Source: an uncultured Ruminococcus sp. (GTDB taxonomy: Bacteria; Bacillota; Clostridia; Oscillospirales; Ruminococcaceae). From it: 8,466 nucleotides of DNA. The stretch spans positions 1-8,466 of the forward strand of contig CAMNJD010000034.1 in assembly GCA_946540705.1 (NCBI GenBank), read 5' to 3'. Position numbers and translations under genes: made by a program. This document shows, in pieces, positions 6,774-8,466 of the stretch. Position 1 is the stretch's first letter. Every line of letters starts with the position of its first letter. Under the pieces are notes generated by a model that saw only the letters and a program-made list of their open reading frames with translations, did not search any database and was not told the origin of the DNA.

Positions 6774-6815
6774 AAAGAGCGAACTGGTTTGCTGAAACCG
6801 GTTCGCTCTTTTTTT
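6774..6815 (+). terminator. Strong intrinsic terminator, probably bidirectional
   Basis: A 17-bp stem (6774-6790 with 6795-6811; one G-U wobble) closes on a GCTG loop and is followed on the plus strand by seven T (6809-6815). On the minus strand the stem is followed by TTTATTAT, so it can also end the transcript of the small membrane-protein gene, whose stop is at 6823. It insulates the defence island from the resident minus-strand genes. Confidence 0.9.
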
Positions 6816-6822
6816 ATCTCCC

Positions 6823-7170
6823 CTACTGCTCCAGCCACAGCCCGGCGGAGGTTCCCGTTCTGTATGTGTGCAGCACCGACAGCAATCCGCCGGTCACGGC
6901 GATTACAGCAGAGAATAAAATAAGCAGCACAGCAGATTTCAGACTGTCAGCCACTAAAACCTTAAAACGAAACGGAATCTGCACGAAAAGAAAGATACAA
7001 AGGAACAGCACAAATCCATACAGATTCGCTCTTCCGCAACGCAGCGCATTATTACAGAAAACGCAACGAAACTGCTGACTGCTCCACAGCCCGACCGCGG
7101 ACAACAGATAATCTGTATTTGCATTCATGCGGCGGACCGTGCGGGCGGAAACCTCCGCTGCTCTGATCAT
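6823..7170 (-). CDS. Small hypothetical membrane protein with cysteine motif
   Basis: 115 residues, function not recognised. A cytosolic-looking N-terminal part contains RCVFCNNALRCG (C-x2-C then C at +6), which could bind a metal but lacks a clear fourth ligand. Two hydrophobic segments follow, LYGFVLFLCIFLFVQIPF and a second one around SAVLLILFSAVIAVTGGLL, giving a two-helix membrane hairpin, with a short tail ending WLEQ. The ATG at 7170 is chosen over the GTG at 7179 because the AGAGGT ribosome site (7183-7178) overlaps that GTG and is 7 nt from the ATG. The bidirectional terminator starts just after the stop. It resembles loosely the small cysteine-plus-two-helix proteins common in Firmicutes; no family can be assigned. 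It could also be a chance frame, but the hydrophobic segments, ribosome site and terminator all agree. Confidence 0.6.
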   Translation of the reverse strand: MIRAAEVSARTVRRMNANTDYLLSAVGLWSSQQFRCVFCNNALRCGRANLYGFVLFLCIFLFVQIPFRFKVLVADSLKSAVLLILFSAVIAVTGGLLSVLHTYRTGTSAGLWLEQ

Positions 7171-7238
7171 TCCGTTCACCTCTCAGCACCGATTGCACCA
7201 TATCGCGCGCGAATTGTTAACCTGATTCCTATTCACGA

Positions 7239-7276
7239 AAAACGGTGCACCGCAAAAAGAAGCAGTGCACCGTTTT
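7239..7276 (-). terminator. Intrinsic terminator of the dockerin protein gene
   Basis: A perfect 12-bp inverted repeat, AAAACGGTGCAC (7239-7250) and GTGCACCGTTTT (7265-7276), with a 14-nt loop. On the minus strand it begins 4 nt after the stop codon at 7281 and ends in a run of five T (7242-7238), the normal layout of a rho-independent terminator. Confidence 0.85.
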
Positions 7277-7280
7277 GTGA

Positions 7281-8466
7281 TTATTCCGCCGCCGGGAAAT
7301 TTGTAATCTTGCCAATCAGATAATCTCTGTGGAGTTTCGCATCGTCCGCATCGACGGCACCGTCGCTGTTGAGGTCGCCCTCTGCCTGATAGCCGTCCTC
7401 GAGCACCGTGCGCTTTAACAGCGTCAGGTCGCGCGCGTCGATCTGTCCGTCGCGGTTGAGGTCGCCGAGCAGCACATCGGCAGCCGGGAAGTTCAGCTTC
7501 CACCACGCGACATTGAACAGATACCCGTCGCCGCCCTTGAACACGAGATACATATCGTGCGTGCCGGTCGTTTTCTCAAGTGCCGCATTCTGGGTCGCCC
7601 ATGTCTGCCAGCCGCCTGTCGCCGCAACATTCAGCGTACCGATCAGCCTGCCGTCGGGGGCATCGGTGCGAATCTCGATCGACGAGCCGCCTGCATTGGC
7701 ACCGACGCGAATGTCAATCGAATCAGCGCCGTTTGCAAAGTCAACATCCTTGAAGCCGATGTAGTCACCGTTTTCGATGTATGCCACATCCTGGCCGCCC
7801 TCGGAGCAGTTTTCGGTCTGGATGCCGGACTGTACTGAGAAGGAAGACGCATCGACGGTCGAAGCGGAGCCGCTGAGCCGCAGCAGATACTTCGATTTGC
7901 TCAGAATTTTGCCGTCAGAATCGGTGACATAAATGCGGTACTCCCCTGCCTCTGCCGGTGTGCGAATCTGGGTTGCTGTACCGCTCGCCTTTGTCATCGT
8001 GCTGCCTGCCTTGAAGGTCTCGGTGCCGTCCGGTGCGATCCAGACGCTCTTGCCTGTGCCCGCCGCACGGATCGGCAGCTTGCTCTCGCCCTTCCCTGCA
8101 CAGCTTGCCGGGAATACATAGTCCGCATCGCTCATCAGGTTTGCCGGCATGATGCTTTTGAATTCATCCTGTAATCCGGAGCGCAGGCAGATCTCATACT
8201 GCGTCTGCGGCCAGACGTTGTCGGAGACAACGATCGGGTCCTCAATATAGCTGTCGGGCGGGTTTTTGCCCATCTTCTTCACCGTCGCGTAGGTGCGGCG
8301 GATATCGAGATGATGCTTCTGACCGTAGTCCTCGCAGTTGATCGTATAGGTGACATTCGGGCTGATCTCGAGGATATTGTCAAACTCCTCGATATACGCC
8401 GTGCCCTCGTCATTGTGCAGACCGTAGGTCGGTGCACCCATGCCGCCGGCAGGAATGCCCTGAATA
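7281..8466 (-). CDS. Cellulosome-type protein with CBM6-like module and type I dockerin, C-terminal part
   Basis: The reading frame is open to the right edge, so the start, signal peptide and probably most of the catalytic domain lie outside; the ATG at 8441 is internal, being preceded in frame by IQGIPAGG. Counting from that ATG, residues 1-115 are an unassigned part (GAPTYGLHNDEG, then a tyrosine-rich region), 125-190 look like a small beta-sandwich (VWIAPDGTETF, AGEYRIYVTDSDG), 197-317 match a CBM6 carbohydrate-binding module (YIENGDYIGFKDVDF, GGSSIEIRTD, GGWQTW, LVFKGGDGYLFNVAWWKL), and 325-379 are a type I dockerin with two calcium loops, DLNRDGQIDARD (327-338) and DLNSDGAVDADD (356-367). 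It would be secreted and dock onto a scaffoldin cohesin to act on plant polysaccharide. GC-rich, as expected for resident genes here. The enzyme class cannot be named from what is visible. Confidence 0.85.
   Translation of the reverse strand, partial: IQGIPAGGMGAPTYGLHNDEGTAYIEEFDNILEISPNVTYTINCEDYGQKHHLDIRRTYATVKKMGKNPPDSYIEDPIVVSDNVWPQTQYEICLRSGLQDEFKSIMPANLMSDADYVFPASCAGKGESKLPIRAAGTGKSVWIAPDGTETFKAGSTMTKASGTATQIRTPAEAGEYRIYVTDSDGKILSKSKYLLRLSGSASTVDASSFSVQSGIQTENCSEGGQDVAYIENGDYIGFKDVDFANGADSIDIRVGANAGGSSIEIRTDAPDGRLIGTLNVAATGGWQTWATQNAALEKTTGTHDMYLVFKGGDGYLFNVAWWKLNFPAADVLLGDLNRDGQIDARDLTLLKRTVLEDGYQAEGDLNSDGAVDADDAKLHRDYLIGKITNFPAAE

Noticed and set aside
7408..8121. Several plus-strand frames opposite the dockerin gene
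   Set aside because: They are antisense shadows of a GC-rich gene with clear CBM6 and dockerin motifs.
1..8466. CRISPR array, tRNA, rRNA or insertion sequence
   Set aside because: No regularly spaced repeats of 25-40 bp, no cloverleaf-like segment and no transposase motif were found on either strand.

Overview
The window looks like a piece of a fibre-degrading gut or rumen Firmicute, most likely a Ruminococcus-type member of the Oscillospiraceae. The evidence is a secreted-type protein at the right edge with a CBM6-like module and a type I dockerin, strong GGAGG-type ribosome sites, and extended -10 promoters. Species cannot be named from the sequence.

Positions 1-6465 are a defence island. 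At the left edge is the start of a divergently transcribed XRE-type regulator (minus strand, cut by the window end). The intergenic region holds back-to-back promoters and a perfect 9-bp inverted repeat that encloses the rightward -10 box. Rightward from it run an EcoRI-family adenine DNA methyltransferase and, 4 nt later, a DUF262-HNH nuclease-like protein; together these make a plausible modification/restriction pair. A hairpin and a new strong promoter then separate this pair from a two-gene Hachiman system: hamA (DUF1837 nuclease-like subunit) and hamB (Ski2-like SF2 helicase). hamA and hamB overlap by 10 nt and are clearly more AT-rich than the DUF262 gene, so the island seems to be assembled from two modules of different origin.

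Positions 6466-6815 contain no convincing gene. The stretch starts with a near-consensus promoter (TTGACA-N17-TATACT) framed by an 8-bp inverted repeat. It carries two copies of a paired TGGCAAC-like repeat and ends at a strong intrinsic terminator. It could encode a small RNA, or be the boundary/attachment region of a mobile element that brought in the defence genes. Composition changes from AT-rich to GC-rich within it, near 6610-6640.

Positions 6816-8466 look like resident chromosome on the minus strand: a small two-helix membrane protein of unknown function, a convincing intrinsic terminator, and the C-terminal part of the CBM6-dockerin protein, which continues past the right edge.

Reading of the system: the methyltransferase would mark self DNA and the DUF262-HNH protein would attack unmarked DNA. 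HamAB would act as a second layer that senses abnormal DNA and degrades it, and the XRE protein is a candidate controller of the first module. The domain calls rest on visible motifs; the functional coupling and regulation are inference.
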